DNA of 64,000 nt from Deroplatys truncata (GCA_030765065.1 CM060975.1:260657816-260721815); one strand, 5' to 3'. Positions 13,542 through 26,399 are shown, counted from the stretch's first letter. A program made the numbers and translations. The notes: generated by a model not told the origin, from the sequence alone.

Positions 13542-14629
13542 AGTATTTCTTAATCATACCTCGTGCACAAAGAAATTGAAGAGAAGGGGAGATAAAATAC
13601 AATTAACATCTTTTGACTATGAGAGCTCTTCGAAACTCTCTCCATATCGTACTTTATGCAGAATTGAACTCTGTTACACAGTCTGCAAAGATCTCTTCAT
13701 TTTATTCGATAAGTCGTTAGCTTAAAATTTATACTAGAATGTATTGCGATTTATAGAGTCAAATACTTTCTTAAAGACAACAAAGAAGCAATTTAATCTT
13801 CCCCGTTTTTAAACACTGTCTTGGCCTTAGTATATTCAGAATAAACACGTTATCGCGGCCCCCCTAAATTCTGCTTGAAGGTTTGAAATTATATTAAACC
13901 GCCCCACCAATGCTTTTATCCTTTCCTAAAATATTTTTCCATAGATGTTCCTCGTAATCGGCAGCAAAGTCATTTCTCTGTAATAGTCTGATTACCCCCT
14001 ATCTCCGTTTCCTTTAGAAATAGGATAAATACTTCCAACCCTTCAGTTGGCATGAGAGATTATTACTTTATAAAAATATTGTTGCAAGTTTGGGATATTG
14101 TTGAAACTCGCAACATTGATGCTTCTTTAAGTATTTCTGGGGGCAATCTGTCGTCGCCTTTCCGCTTTTAGAGAGTGTTATCGTCCGAGCCGTGTGACTA
14201 CTGCTGAAGTCTACGCACGATGTAGGTGTAACAAGCCCCAAGTGTACCTCCTCACCCGTCTGATCCTACGAAAACATCACTTTGTAGAAATTCGTCAAGT
14301 TTTTGGTGAAGTTTCCTTATGAGAGGTTTTCATTGCTCCGAAGCTTGTAAACGCCTTGCATATCTTCGTAATATTTCCTGTCATCACAAATTTCCAAATT
14401 TTACTCGTTATGGATTACCAATTCGCCTTCTTTTGTTTAATTATTTCTTTGTATTTCTTACGTTTTTTAATGAAGTCCCTACGTTACCCCTTCTCTTCCG
14501 TTCTAAACACTTAAAGTGTACCTTCTGTTTTTCTTTTATCTTCCTTACACTGTGCGCTTACCAGCTATACTGTTTCCCTCCAGGTTTACTTTAACATTTT
14601 CATCATGGATAGGCCATTTATAAAACAGT
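13542..14629. other. Unassigned stretch
   Basis: No recognisable gene or repeat. An open frame at 14319-14594 is Phe/Leu rich with no family signal. Confidence 0.4.
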
Positions 14630-14918
14630 CATCCTCCGTGGTGTAGAGATTACCATGCTAGCCTATAGTTCCCGAGGTCGCGGGTTAAAACCCGGCGGAG
14701 GGCGTTGGATTTTTTCGGGCGTAAAAATTCTTAGCATGCTTCCTTCGGAGGGAAGTAAAGCCGGTGGTTCCGTGTCGTAGATTTACGGCACGTAAAAGAA
14801 CCTCAAGCCTGATAAAGAGGCCTCTGAGCAAAATTACTGGTCTTTCACGTCCTATATGGAATAGGACACTAAGGACCATAGTAGTTAGAGCATCCATAAA
14901 TAAAACTCAATTTATTTT
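14630..14918 (+). mobile_element. SINE1, near full length
   Basis: A tRNA-derived head has an A-box-like GTGGTGTAGAGATTACC and a B-box-like GGGTTAAAACCC. The body contains GGAAGTAAAGCCGGTGG and GATTTACGGCACGTAAAAG, and the tail ends in AATAAAACTCAATTTA. The same order occurs at 59745-60035. Such heads are transcribed by RNA polymerase III; movement would need a partner LINE. It has no coding function, and open frames inside it on both strands are incidental. Confidence 0.8.
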
Positions 14919-15274
14919 AATTGATAAAACAGGTGTCAGATTCTCTCTTGTCACCATAGGATAGATTACTTAGACAGCGGAGCGGCTGGAGCTTAAAACA
15001 GCATATAGCGTGGACGGGCTCCCTAACGATTCCAGTGTAATACTAATCCTGACGCCGGCGCGAGCTGCGTGAGGCATCATCGACCAGGGGATTCCGGCAA
15101 TGAGCCCTCCCCCCAGGAAGGGGCTTCAGCTGGCCTTCCAAGTGCCAAGGAGAAATCCTTTAGACAGTGCCACCGTCACGCACCAGTCACTACCGCCTGT
15201 CCGTAACCCTAAAATATATGAAGGTGAAATAGGTAAAGTAAATGATGGGGACGAGAAATTCGTGGCCAAAACGA
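14919..15274. other. GC-rich unassigned patch with a 179-codon ORF start
   Basis: An open frame (15100-15639, + strand) is the longest in the window but its sequence is basic, low in family signal and runs into a probable SINE remnant. The patch is clearly richer in GC than its surroundings and may be an old repeat. I do not support a protein-coding gene here. Confidence 0.35.
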
Positions 15275-15400
15275 ACCACTCCAGGAACCTCACCAGCATT
15301 CGTTTACCGATCTGGGAAAACCATAAAAAAAAGCCCAAGGTCAGGTGGTCTACCCAAAGAGATTCTAAACCAGGATCTCAGGAATGTGAGCTCTCTCGTT
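15275..15400 (-). mobile_element. Probable decayed tRNA-derived SINE
   Basis: On the minus strand CCTGGTTTAGAATCTC resembles a polymerase III B box. The order of GGGAAAACCATAAAAAA and AGGTGGTCTACCC before it recalls a common insect SINE layout. Identity is by resemblance only. Confidence 0.3.
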
Positions 15401-16139
15401 CTACTGTCTCTATATTAATTTCTCTTAAGCAGCAGTGGCTGTTTGAAGCGTTTCTGCATTCAATTTTCATCTGTATCGGCTTAATACTCTCCTCTTCGTT
15501 ACTCCTCCCCTGTTCCGCATTATTTCCCTTATCTGTTTTCTCCAGATCTAATTCTGGAACAATTGGACAGCGATGTGATTCCATTCGATTCCCCAACAGA
15601 AAACCTCTTAGTTTTTCTAATCAGATTTTGACTAGCTAGCATACAATGAATAACGCTGTCTCCATTACCATTTATAAATCTTATCTTCCCCTCTACGTAT
15701 TGATTTCACTTTCCGTTAGATATTTCTAGGGCAAAACCGCAGCAGAAAGCGACAAGTTCTCTGTCTAGTGCATATTACGATATAATTATCCAAAATGTGG
15801 AGCGATTTCGAATTATACCTAAATTAATGCACAAACGTTTTCTATCCTTGTAATATTAGTATAGATTAGCCGATTCCAACATACTCATTCTTGAGTCGGT
15901 GAGTTTCCATGGTTCAATTTTGCTTGGATGTTATCTCTTTAGCATATTTGAAAAATGCGTTTTTTTCCTTCGCATTAATTCATTGCTAAGAGGAGTAGAA
16001 TCTTGCACAAACTTAAGACGTATGCACATCAGTGTTGTTCCTATATCCTCCCCGTATTGTCTAACTGAAAACCATTTCTAGTTAGTTTATTATGATTAAC
16101 GTAAAATGAACAAAAGAATAATTTTTAGTTTCTGCATAC
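15401..16139. other. Unassigned stretch
   Basis: No recognisable feature. Confidence 0.4.
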
Positions 16140-16902
16140 CTGCCAATAGTAGGACGAGGACATATTCTATTCAACCCTATAATTCGATACCAAAATTGCA
16201 CTTAAAATACACGTTTGGAGACTTCCTCAAAAAAAAATTAGAAATTATGTGAGCATTACTCCAAAATGAAAAATCAATTAAACACCAGGCTTCATATTTA
16301 AGCTCGATGTCTTGCAAGGATGTGGCTGAAGATTTTAAAGAAACTCCCCCCCCCCCTCAATGAACTATTTTCATTAATTTTGGTCTTTTCAAAAATGGCT
16401 TTTAACAAGTTTTATTAAAATACCACATGTTTAAGCTATTTGCATAATAAATAATATATGTATATTAAATTTTCTGTGTATATCCTTCAAAATTTTCTTG
16501 ATTCTAAATTACTTTTGTACCTATAAGTGGTAAGAGACAGAAAAATTCTCAAAACACAAAACATTTAGATCTCGTTAAGGCACACAATTTATGCCAAGTT
16601 TTTTGTAACGTTAACTATTTCAGATATATTCTTCGTTAACGGTTTCAAGTTTCAAATATTTTTTTGAAGCGACAAGTCGCTATTCGTTCTTTTCCCGTGG
16701 TCATGCAAGGTGCATGGAATTTTAAAGCCATCACTTAGCGAGCTGCTTTTAAAAACCCTGATTATCGCAGTATCATCCTTAGACTTACAGCGAATCTGTA
16801 ATGAAGATCATCTGGATTAACAAAAGTAGATATAAGTATATCTTCTGCAACAATAACTGATAAATGGTGATTAGAGTAAATCTCGTGAATGCAACACATC
16901 AG
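16140..16902 (-). mobile_element. R1 copy, diverged
   Basis: It retains the R1 landmarks in order (TAATTCGATACCAAAATT, a C-run at the CCCCCC block near 16350, and GAATGCAACACATCAG at 16887-16902) but lacks the hairpin end. It lies directly beside another R1 copy in the same orientation. Confidence 0.6.
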
Positions 16903-16992
16903 GTTCTTTTATACGGGTAATATAACAAAATTGAGTGAAACCTGTTAGCAGAAAGTCGTAAAAAAATTCTTAGGATGTCATACATAAGATTT

Positions 16993-17861
16993 TTACTTTC
17001 TCTACCACGTACATAGTAGGTAGAGAAGCTGTTGCTTGCCACCCAAATATTCCATACCGAGATTTCACCGGGAACACATATTTTGAGGCACCTTTAAGCC
17101 AAAAACGTACGTTCACAAAAAGGTTTGTGTGTGTATGTGTGTGCGTGTGAACAGCATAACTCACAAACTAAAACTTAGATAAACACCATACTTGGTATTT
17201 AGGTTCAGTAGCTTCCAAAGAGGCGAGACAAAGATTTTCAAGAATATCCCCAGACCGCAAACTACCTTTGAATGGAACATTCTTCGAAATGTCTGATTTT
17301 TTAAAAAGTGGACCTAAGGATTTTGATTAAAATGCCCTATATTAAAGAAATTTACTTTGTATATAAAATGTATATTTTTAATTTTCTGGTAATAGCCTGT
17401 GAAGTCCTTCATTCAGAAGGAATTTTTTATGTAATCTTGTATAACTGGTAAACTTTAAGCGATAGACGAAAATGTACTACAGAGGAAATGTAGATCTCGT
17501 TAAAACACAATTTATTTCAGATAAGCTTTTTTGTAGCATTAACCATTTCTGAGATATCCGTTATTAATGGTTCGAATTGTTGTCTGGGTCATTAAAATCC
17601 TGTCAACATTCAGTGGTTTCTCGCGATGCCATGAAAACAGTATGGAATTTTAAGGCTTGCATATAGTGTCCAGTTCTTAAACATTTGACTATCGCTGTTC
17701 TATTTGTTTCTATAACAAAATGTGTAATGTATCTATTTATGCAAAGGTTTATTTGGATTAAAATATGGTAGAAGGAAAAATGAGCTTTGGTAGGAATAAT
17801 TTGTATACCCACTAATAAGCCATAAAGGGTAGAGAAAGTCATGCGAATGTAACACATCAGA
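16993..17861 (-). mobile_element. R1 copy, full length, older subtype
   Basis: Both ends are present: TTACTTTCTCTACCACG at 16993 and ATGTAACACATCAGA at 17861. Internally it matches the 13265-13541 fragment more closely than the canonical copies, so these two form a subtype. The TG microsatellite (17127-17149) is short. Confidence 0.7.
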
Positions 17862-18641
17862 TTTTTTTGTTGGAATGTTATTAAAGTTAATTATAAGCGT
17901 AGATGGCATATGCTCATTCCTGCGTCATTTAGCTTGTTACTGTGGCGAGATCGTTGGCCAAACGAGTGGCAGGAAATGAAGTTTAATACGCATGAATTAT
18001 TTTAAGCACCGACTTCCGAAAGTGAAATTACCTCCAGTGCCAGCACTAATTATATAATAAAATCACAAAGGGCCGAAAAGGAAGAGATTATATGGACTAG
18101 GAAGCGACAGCAGCAAAAATAAATTTGAGGGAAAGGGAAGCTTCGAAAAGAAACAATTGAAATCGACCAGCCGCAGGCATGTGGTGGAGAAAGGGGGTGA
18201 AACAGTTTCTGTTACTCTGAGGCACCATTAAACTGCGGCCCAGCCGTGAACCAAAAGAATCGATTTTCAATTTTTTTGAACGATTCTCGGCAGCTTGAAA
18301 AGTAGACTGAGCCACGGATATTGCCGGTTAATTTGGATTGTAAGAAAAGATGAAGGGCAGTTTCAGAAAAAAGAAAATCTCGTGCGTTGTGTTTCTGAAA
18401 AAATTCTTCTCTGCACCTGTTTGTGTACTCGTATAAATACACTCGTAAAGAAACGTTGTAGGCTTCTGAAAAACGAGTTGCATACTACAGTGCACTTAAC
18501 GCAGTTTGTTGCATGCTACTTTTTCGACGATAGTGAATAATAGAAATGCTACTTACACGGATATAAAATTAATTACTAACAGCTGCTGAACACGGCAATT
18601 CCAGGAGCGTCACCAGCATTAACCTAGATGGGCCTATATGG
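17862..18641. other. Unassigned stretch
   Basis: Overlapping small frames occur on both strands (18097-18540); none has a known motif. Confidence 0.4.
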
Positions 18642-19198
18642 TGTGGCGTATCGGTAAGCATTGTCATACCAGACGCATTATTGTGTAGCATTGTCGACAA
18701 CATTATTGGGTGACTTTGATTTATTCTTTTGGCTGAACGAGCCTTCTCCTTTGGCGCGGAACACGCCAGAAAGAGAGGGCTTTCTTTGAATCTGGCCCGG
18801 TATGACGCCAGCTCTGACTAATTAGTTTGCGTAGACAGGGTTGGAGAGGGGGGATATATAGTTAGCATTACTTGAATGTGCGCGTCACTTTTGTGTGTGA
18901 GTGTGTAAGAAGCAAGTTGGATGTGGCCAGCCCTCGATTTCGAGACATCTCCCCTCATCCTTTGTTTCCCTAAGTGTGATGTAGAACCGCCAAGTGTTTT
19001 ATCAACAATTTACAAGTAATGTGTGTTATGTAATATTTGCGTATTTTTTCAAAAAACCTTACGCCTTCTTCTGAATGTAGACACTAAGGTCCCGATTCTC
19101 TCGCCGTTTGTAAGCTACACTCCCCCATGTGCATATTGGGGTGATCAAATTTAGTGATTTGCTGGGAGCCTTTTCGACCTCACCCCAGCATGTTAACA
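18642..19198 (+). mobile_element. Solo LTR-like element X2
   Basis: Starts TGTGGCGTA and ends GTTAACA, with the CCCCCATG...TTGGGGTGA palindrome and CACCCCAGCATG end block shared with X1. A TATATA box-like motif lies near 18855. The flanks (ATGG and ATAT) do not form a clean duplication. Confidence 0.55.
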
Positions 19199-21664
19199 AT
19201 ATTCACATCGGGTTGTTGACCTTAAAAAATCAGTAACTCATATTTAGCTGTTGCACGATTTAAATCCTAAATAAATATTATCAAATAAAAAGTAAAGACC
19301 CAATAAAATGTATCTTTAAATATCGCCATACCCAACAATACATGTGTCAAAAGTTTGAGGATTTAGTATAGTTCATGCACATACGTGCAATAAACTTCGA
19401 AAGACACAGGTAGGTTAGGTTAGCAGCATTGAATGCAGGAAAATGAAGTTTCCACCATGACAGCATGAATGGGAAGTGGATTAAAAACACCAACGCCGAA
19501 TAAAGATATTTATTAAACATTGAGTTATATTCAAGGGAGGTTGCAAGAAGTATTACAGAAAACACTGCAGAGGATTCTTATAAACTCAAAGTGACAGTGG
19601 GCAGGCTGTTTTTCCTCTTTGTATTCTAACACAAGCATTCATAATGACCTACATAACATAGCAGGAAAATTGGGGTATTAAAACCATTTAAAGCAATTTC
19701 TAAGTGTGGTGGAAGTGTCTGATACAGTACTCGAAAATTTAAACTATAAGTTCAAATAATTAGAGCAATTTTAACAAAATAAATATTAACGAAACAATTC
19801 CAACATTAAAGGTAGTCTAAAACAGGGGCATTCTTTAAAATCTTCTTAGAGGGTGTTGAAAGCAAATACTTGGTTTGTTTACTTGAATTTTCGTTCTCGA
19901 ATTGTGTTGTCAATAGGCAGCGCGTGCACGTAGGCATTTCCACACAAGCGTATAATTTCTAAAAATGCTCCTTTTGGGTTAAAGGAATCCAGTGAAATCT
20001 GGATAATGAATGTTTTTGTTGAAGTGTAATATTGCTTTACTTACTATAAGTAGAAATTAGAGAAAATAAAAAGAGAAGCTGCAGACATTTTGAAAGAGGA
20101 ATCTGTAGCGGGAAAACGTTGGTCTTCTGGGTTGATGTCCTCTGCTGCAGTGTTCTGGTCCCTGGCTATCTCTGCTCAGCGACTGATGATTTCTCCATTC
20201 CTAATAAATTATCTATCTAGCTAATTTCACTGATCTCAAAGTTTTCGTAGCCGAGGCAAATTAAAATACACTGAATTTCCCTAAAAATGTGGTTTATTAT
20301 CAATAAAATGCTTATTAGCGGCTAGCTTTTCCCATCTATATCAATTCCCACCATAGTAATAAATTAGTAGCCTAATCTAACTGCATGCGCTTCCCCACCC
20401 ATATGCACATACACGCATCCGTCGTCCAGAGAATATAACCGAGTGTCGAAGAGATTGTGTAAGAGTGAAAATCTGGGGCCCGCTTCTCCCTTTTATACCC
20501 AAACCTAGTGACGCTCACCTTCGCGTCTTAAAATGTAACGACATTTCTAATTGGTCCTCAGACCACGTTACCTTATTATGTATGAAAATATTCTGCGCGA
20601 AAACTTTTCGCACACGCGTCCCAATGACGCGTTTGGAAGCAAACTCAATATCTCTCTCTCTCCTTTCTATATCTGTCTGTTTTTATTTGCTCATTAGCTT
20701 AGTGAAAGGTGGTGGATTGTATCTAGAATTAATTTACCTGGAATTAGTTAGCTCGCCCGTCCCTTGCTAAATATTCTAACATCTTTCTTGCCGAATTATA
20801 TTATTATGTACAATTATTGTTTGATATTGATTTATACATTATATATATATATATATGAGTGTGTAGGTGGGTGCGTGTTTGTGTGGTATATCGCACTTCA
20901 AGTCTGAGACATGCTGATCCTGTTTTTGTGATTTTCGGGTTTGAGTATCGCAAACTGCTCCTGAAATTTACGTAACGTGTTTTATGGATATAATTTCCTG
21001 CATCACCTGCGAATGGGAACGCAGGTACGTAACATCACGCACGTGTCATACTCGAGAGATAACCGCACGGCCTTTGAAATATGGCTATGCAACAAGCATT
21101 GCATTCTCTATCTTGTTGCCAACTTTTGACATGTATGTATTGTATGTTTTCCTAACTAATTGCCTTGCTCGAGTTTGATATATGGGCACCGAATAAAAAA
21201 CAGTTGCCGAGTGTGTCTAACAGACACTGGCTTTTGGATAATGTCACATGCCACTATGAAAATTGAATTGGACTTTACCAAAATGAAATTCATCTAAAAT
21301 GTAGATTACATCCCAAGTCACATTGGAAAGCACTGGGGTTTAAGTTAATTCGTACTTTATAAATTTGAGAGCTAGTCATCATACATATAATGCAGTGTGT
21401 TTTATTAGCGTTTATAAGAGATTGAGTAGATACGTGTGAGTATGCTCTAGTGTTTGGAAACGTGCTTTTCCATCATGCATTTAAGATTCCAAATCAAGAG
21501 ACTGGTCTCTTGCTTGTATTGAAAGATGAAGTGCTAGTGTGTTAATGATGACTTAGTTATTTTACGTGAAGCAATCATTTAGTAAATAATTGAAAGCGTA
21601 TTTCTCTTATCTTTAAAGACAAAAGATAAGACATTATGTAACTTCTTATAAGAACAATTATTAC
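19199..21664. other. Unassigned stretch
   Basis: Contains a short AT run (about 20838-20858). A CGTAGCCGAGGCAAA motif near 20248 resembles one in the Y-type LTRs, so a fragment of that family may be present. No gene is supported. Confidence 0.4.
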
Positions 21665-22383
21665 CTTCTGTTTACTATTAGCAAACAGAGAAATTATTGC
21701 GCTCCATCCAAAAATTCGAGGCCCAAATTTAGCTGCAAATACACGTTTTGAGGTTCCTTAAATGAAAGCATTTTTAGAAAAAAGGTCCGCGAGTGTGTCC
21801 CTGTGAACAGCATAACTCAAAACCGAAAAGTTGAAGAAATACCACACGTGCTATTGAGGTTCAGCATCTTTCAAGAATCACAGAATTTCCAGACTGCAAA
21901 GTACCCTTCGTTATATTTGCTTTTATCAAAAAGGCTCTAATGTTTTTTTTAAATGCCATATATCTAGGATATATGTATGACAAATAAAATTTATATTGAA
22001 TTTTCTGCCAGTGGTCTGTGAGGTTGCTCTTCATTCTGAATTATTTTTTGTATAATTGATAAACAATTTGGATCTCGTTAAAGCACAGGTTTGTCAATTT
22101 TTGTGGGCTATCCGTTTTCAACATATCCTTTCTTACTGCTTTGAATTTTCAAATGCAATGAGCATGGAATTGATATGTGATGAGCAAGACATCACATAGC
22201 TACCCGCTTTTTAAAAACCTGACTACCGCTGTATCGTACTGTATCCTTCTTATACCAACAAGAAAACGCTTAAATTTGTAATGACAGTTTTCTGGATAAA
22301 GAAGAAGTGGATAGAAGAATAAGCTTCTGTAAGAATAGTTTATGGAGAGTGAATAGGGGAAATTCATGTAAATACAACACATT
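21665..22383 (-). mobile_element. R1 copy, diverged
   Basis: Recognised by AAAATTCGAGGCCCAAATTT (21712), GTGAACAGCATAACTCAAAA (21803) and CATGTAAATACAACACATTA at the right end. The microsatellite has shrunk to a few bases. Confidence 0.6.
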
Positions 22384-23489
22384 ATATTCTTACGAGCATT
22401 TATTAGTTGTTTAAATACGTCTTAAAGAAGGCAATGCCTTCTTTAAAGATATTTGAAATTGGGCAGATCCGTTTGAAATTTCTGTTTACTAATACAGTTT
22501 ATTGTACTCTCAAAATAAATACGTCATTCAGATTAAATATCGAATGTGTGTTGAAAATACGAGTAGGCGGAAAAATCAATATCAAATTGTTGAATATAGA
22601 GCTGATTTGTATTCAGGGCCCTGTGTTTAAAAGGTTTGTAGATATATTTCTTACGCAAAAAGAAACCATCTATCCTAACTTTCTGAAATTTGGTGGAAAA
22701 TAGACACATTATAGGAAAAATTATTATATCTAAAATTATATATGCTAGCTTTTATCCACGGTTTCGTCCGCGTAGATTAGTTTATATAATATTGGTACTT
22801 ATGGAACTGGAAGATGAGTCACCTACTCCATTTTCTCCAGTTTCTCGTCCAAATGCTACCTTGCTTTTCCTTTAGGAGTTTTACAACAGTTTGATTACAA
22901 ATAACCGCTTAAATGTACCTTGTGTAGCACTCTATAATATCAAGGTACATAGAATACCATCAATCAAGGCCATTTGCGTCGGTAGAAAAAATTGATGGCT
23001 GCATATTACGTTAATTAGCATTCTGTTCATGGTTAAAGTATCAATGCATTTTATTAACTCCATCCGCAAAGTTGTAACGTTTTGGTTTCTTTTTTTATGT
23101 TGGAGCCACTCCTTATCTATAAATTGCAGTTTTATAACAAATAAATACTTACTAAATCCAGAGAAAAAGTTGTGTAGCCTGGGATGGTAAGGAAGGAGTG
23201 ATTTAGGAGGGTGAGTCAATAAATAAGTCACGTACGTCAGTTTATTGTATAACATATTTAAAATCTGCGTGTGTACTGCGTTTTTGGGGGGAGGGTTGCA
23301 AAAGAAGTGTCCACAGAAGTGCTTCGCGAAATGCGTCCCATGTATGGTAAGGACTGTTTTTCAGGAAAGCTGTGTTCAATTGGATTTAGATGTATAACAC
23401 GGGAAGGCGAAGCATCAGAGATCAAATACGTCCTGGTTATCCTGCGGAGGTGATTCTTTCGCTTTAAACAACTCGTTTGTTATCTCATG
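22384..23489. other. Unassigned stretch
   Basis: Open frames of 98 codons (22407-22703) and 107 codons (22932-23255, minus) have no recognisable family and AT-driven composition. No gene is supported. Confidence 0.4.
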
Positions 23490-24106
23490 TTTTTCGCACA
23501 CAAGACGTTCTCAACTCACTCGTCCACAAACTATTATTACAAAAACGTATTTTTCTGCTTCTTGTTAGTACAATAAATCTCATTACATGTTTAAACATGT
23601 AGATTTAAGTAGTAATTTTAAGATTATAGTAAGCTAAAGAGATAGACAAAATCTTTTAAATTCCGGTCGCTATGTGATGGCTTTAAAATATAATTCTTTA
23701 CCTGAACACAAAAGAGAGAAGAAAAAATAAATAAAAAAAAGGAAAAAAATAATAGCGTTTTCGAAAATTCAGACATAACGAAGAAATCTTGTAAATGGTT
23801 AATTCACCAAACTTTTTACATAAATAGTGTGTTTTAACGAGATATATATTGTATAGTAATATTTTGTCTTTCTCTTACACTTTACCAATTATACAAAAGT
23901 TATTCATAATGGAGAGGATTTCATAGGCCATTCACATAAAATTAAAGATACACATCTCATAAATATGGTACTTTAATAATATCATTACAGCCATTTTGGA
24001 GAAAATCAGTTTTCGAAGCTTTTCCACGCAAAAGGCATTTTGGGTTGGGGGCTCTTCTTGAAGATCTTTGTATTGGAAGGTGCTGAACTTAAATATAAAG
24101 TTTGTC

Positions 24107-24161
<55 letters not shown>

Positions 24162-24395
24162 GACTTTTTCTAAAGATGCGTTTTTGAGTTCAGAAGCCAT
24201 AAAATATATATTTCCAGTGAATATTTGAATTGAATACATTAATCCCTTTACTTACTATTAGGACATAATTGAGAAAGTAATAACGCTTTTTTGACGCAGA
24301 GGACCTCAAAACGTGCATTTCCAGTGAAATATCGGTATCGATTTTTTATAGAATGCAGTAATTTCTCTGCTTACTATATGTACAGTCATGGAAAG
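23490..24395 (+). mobile_element. R1 copy with duplicated 3' module and TC expansion
   Basis: An R1 copy in which the usual TG/CA microsatellite position holds a long (TC)n run, and the terminal unit is present about twice (roughly 24178-24285 and 24286-24395). Each unit has a TTTCCAGTGAA block and a TTACTAT end. The 5' end is degraded (CACACAAGACG). Confidence 0.6.
24115..24159. repeat. (TC)n microsatellite inside R1
   Basis: About 22 TC units. On the minus strand this gives an Arg-Glu repeat ORF with no biological meaning. Confidence 0.95.
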
Positions 24396-25051
24396 ACTGA
24401 TGAGTGCACTGTGAGAGCAGAATATTTCGAAGTCCCACTTCGTATTACAGCGCAGTTTACACAAGTTAACATTTTTCAGCATACAGCTACACTTTAACAG
24501 TCTCTGCGGCATACGTTATGTTCAACACATAAATAGGCTGTTTCTTTAATCAAGTCTCGTTTTTCATTTGTTCCTAATGAAGAAAGAGGGGCGGTGCAAC
24601 AAACTAGTGCTGTACTCTCCATTCTTCGTTAGCCAATGCGTCAACAGAACGTAAAAGTATTTCTGTCCGATGCCGTGCTCATTGGTATTTATACAAGTAG
24701 GAAGAGCAACCAAACCGAAACAATCAATGACCTGAATCAAGCGTGAACACGATAAATAAATCATGTTATCATAAAGATCGTGACTGCTGTTATAGCACAT
24801 AGAACGCATATATTGGATCTTGCAACAGACCTTTCGAAGCCCAAGCGTATACGGGCAGAGGCAACGCTTGCGTTTTGGGCACTGGCAAACCTAGATTCAA
24901 ATCTCGGTGATGAAGTATAATTTTTGTACCCCTTTATTTTGCTTCTTCTATCTTCGATATTTATTTATTTTGTGAACATTACAGTTTTCCCCAATTACAA
25001 TGTTCACTTAATTAAATACAATATTCTTACAAGTAAAAATCAACAAAAGAA
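24396..25051. other. Unassigned stretch with a possible SINE trace
   Basis: A GATTCAAATCTCGG motif at about 24894 resembles a polymerase III B box, and a block at 24620-24660 repeats one near 2100. Neither is enough to define an element. Confidence 0.3.
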
Positions 25052-25922
25052 TCTCGTGTGTTAAACTCACATGACTTTCTCTACTCTTGTACAAACTATT
25101 TTTGCAAACGCTTATTCTCCATATACTTCATGTTAATCGAGATAAACATTTGCAGACTCTATGTTATTGCTAACTTTTTTGTAGATGTAAGGGGAATATA
25201 TATTTATAAGGGCAATATAGAAATACAGTAGCCTTTAAGCATAGACATTACTCTTAACAGCTGGTAGCTAGGTGCAGCACCATTCTCTTTGCCACAGATT
25301 AATACTCTTTGCATATCCAAGACAAAAAATGAATAAAGAATTCCCATTTGGGAAAATAAGTATCGAAAAATTTAAGGAAATAAGCAATATAACGAAAAAG
25401 GTTCACTCAACAAAAAATGTATATGAGATAAACTGTATTTTAACGCGATCTACATTTTTTGTAGTAAAATTTTGTCTATCTCTTATGGTTTACCAGCTAT
25501 GCAAAAGTCGTTCACAATGAAGAACACTTTTGGAGACATTCCCAGAAAATTCAAGATATACATTTTATTTGTCATGAAAATATCTTAAACATATATTTTA
25601 TCAAAATCGTTAGCCATTTTTGAGAATTAAAATTTTAGAATAATTTTCTATGTAAAGGGTAATCTGGGGTGGGGGATTTTCTTGAAAACCTTCGTGTCGC
25701 ATCTCTGGAAGATACTGAACCTAAATACCAAGTTTGGTGTTTATCTGACTGTTCGTTTCTGAGTTATGCTGTTCAGACACACACACACACGGACATGTTT
25801 CCAAAATGCTTTTTTTGGATTCAGAGGGTCTCAAAACATGTATTTCCGGTGAAATCTCGGTATCGAATTTTTGGGTGTAATACAATACTTCCCCCTACTT
25901 ACTATACGTAGTAGAGAAACAA
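25052..25922 (+). mobile_element. R1 copy, full length
   Basis: Starts TCTCGTGTGTTAAACTCACA after AAAAGAA and has ACTTTCTCTACTCTTGTAC at 25072. It ends with the hairpin CTACTTACTATACGTAG and AGAGAAAC. The CA microsatellite is short (25775-25790). Good reference copy for the family. Confidence 0.75.
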
Positions 25923-26106
25923 TCGAACATGACAAAAAGTTACAAAATGAAACAAAAAAAAAAGAAAAATAACACAAAAATTAAAAAATCGATAATTTGG
26001 TACATGATAAATTAGTCAATGTATAATTTGTAGTAAATGACCACAGGATAAAACGAAATTTTTATGATTCACATTGAATATATTAATAGTTAAGTATTTC
26101 ACATTC
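25923..26106. other. A-rich spacer
   Basis: A-rich sequence between an R1 copy and a SINE1 tail; nothing else seen. Confidence 0.4.
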
Positions 26107-26262
26107 GCAGATTTACGGTACGTAAAAGAACCTCAAGCCTGATAAAAAGACGCCTGAGCAAGATTACCGGTGTTTCACACCCAATACAGAATGGGGCGCT
26201 AAGGACCACAGCAGTTAGAGTCCGTAAATAAAACTGAATTTAATTTTAATTCCTAATTTAAA
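26107..26262 (+). mobile_element. SINE1 3' fragment (head missing)
   Basis: Begins at AGATTTACGGTACGTAAAAG and continues through the SINE1 body to the AATAAAACTGAATTTA tail. The tRNA-like head is absent. A second headless copy at 62305-62440 starts at nearly the same point. Confidence 0.7.
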
Positions 26263-26399
26263 CTAATATATATTTTCCACAATATTTGTTATAAACTGAG
26301 CGTTAGCTATATGCATATATATCTATATCGTAACCAGCGCTTCCACGTACTGGTGAAAAGCTTAATTCTTTTATCATTATTTTGTTTCTGTTCCTTCCG

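Noticed and set aside
22407..23255. Pair of about 100-codon ORFs on opposite strands
   Set aside because: AT-driven composition, no motif, no splice context; expected by chance in 64 kb.
24006..24239. Arg-Glu repeat ORF and its Ser-Leu counterpart
   Set aside because: Produced by the (TC)n microsatellite within R1.
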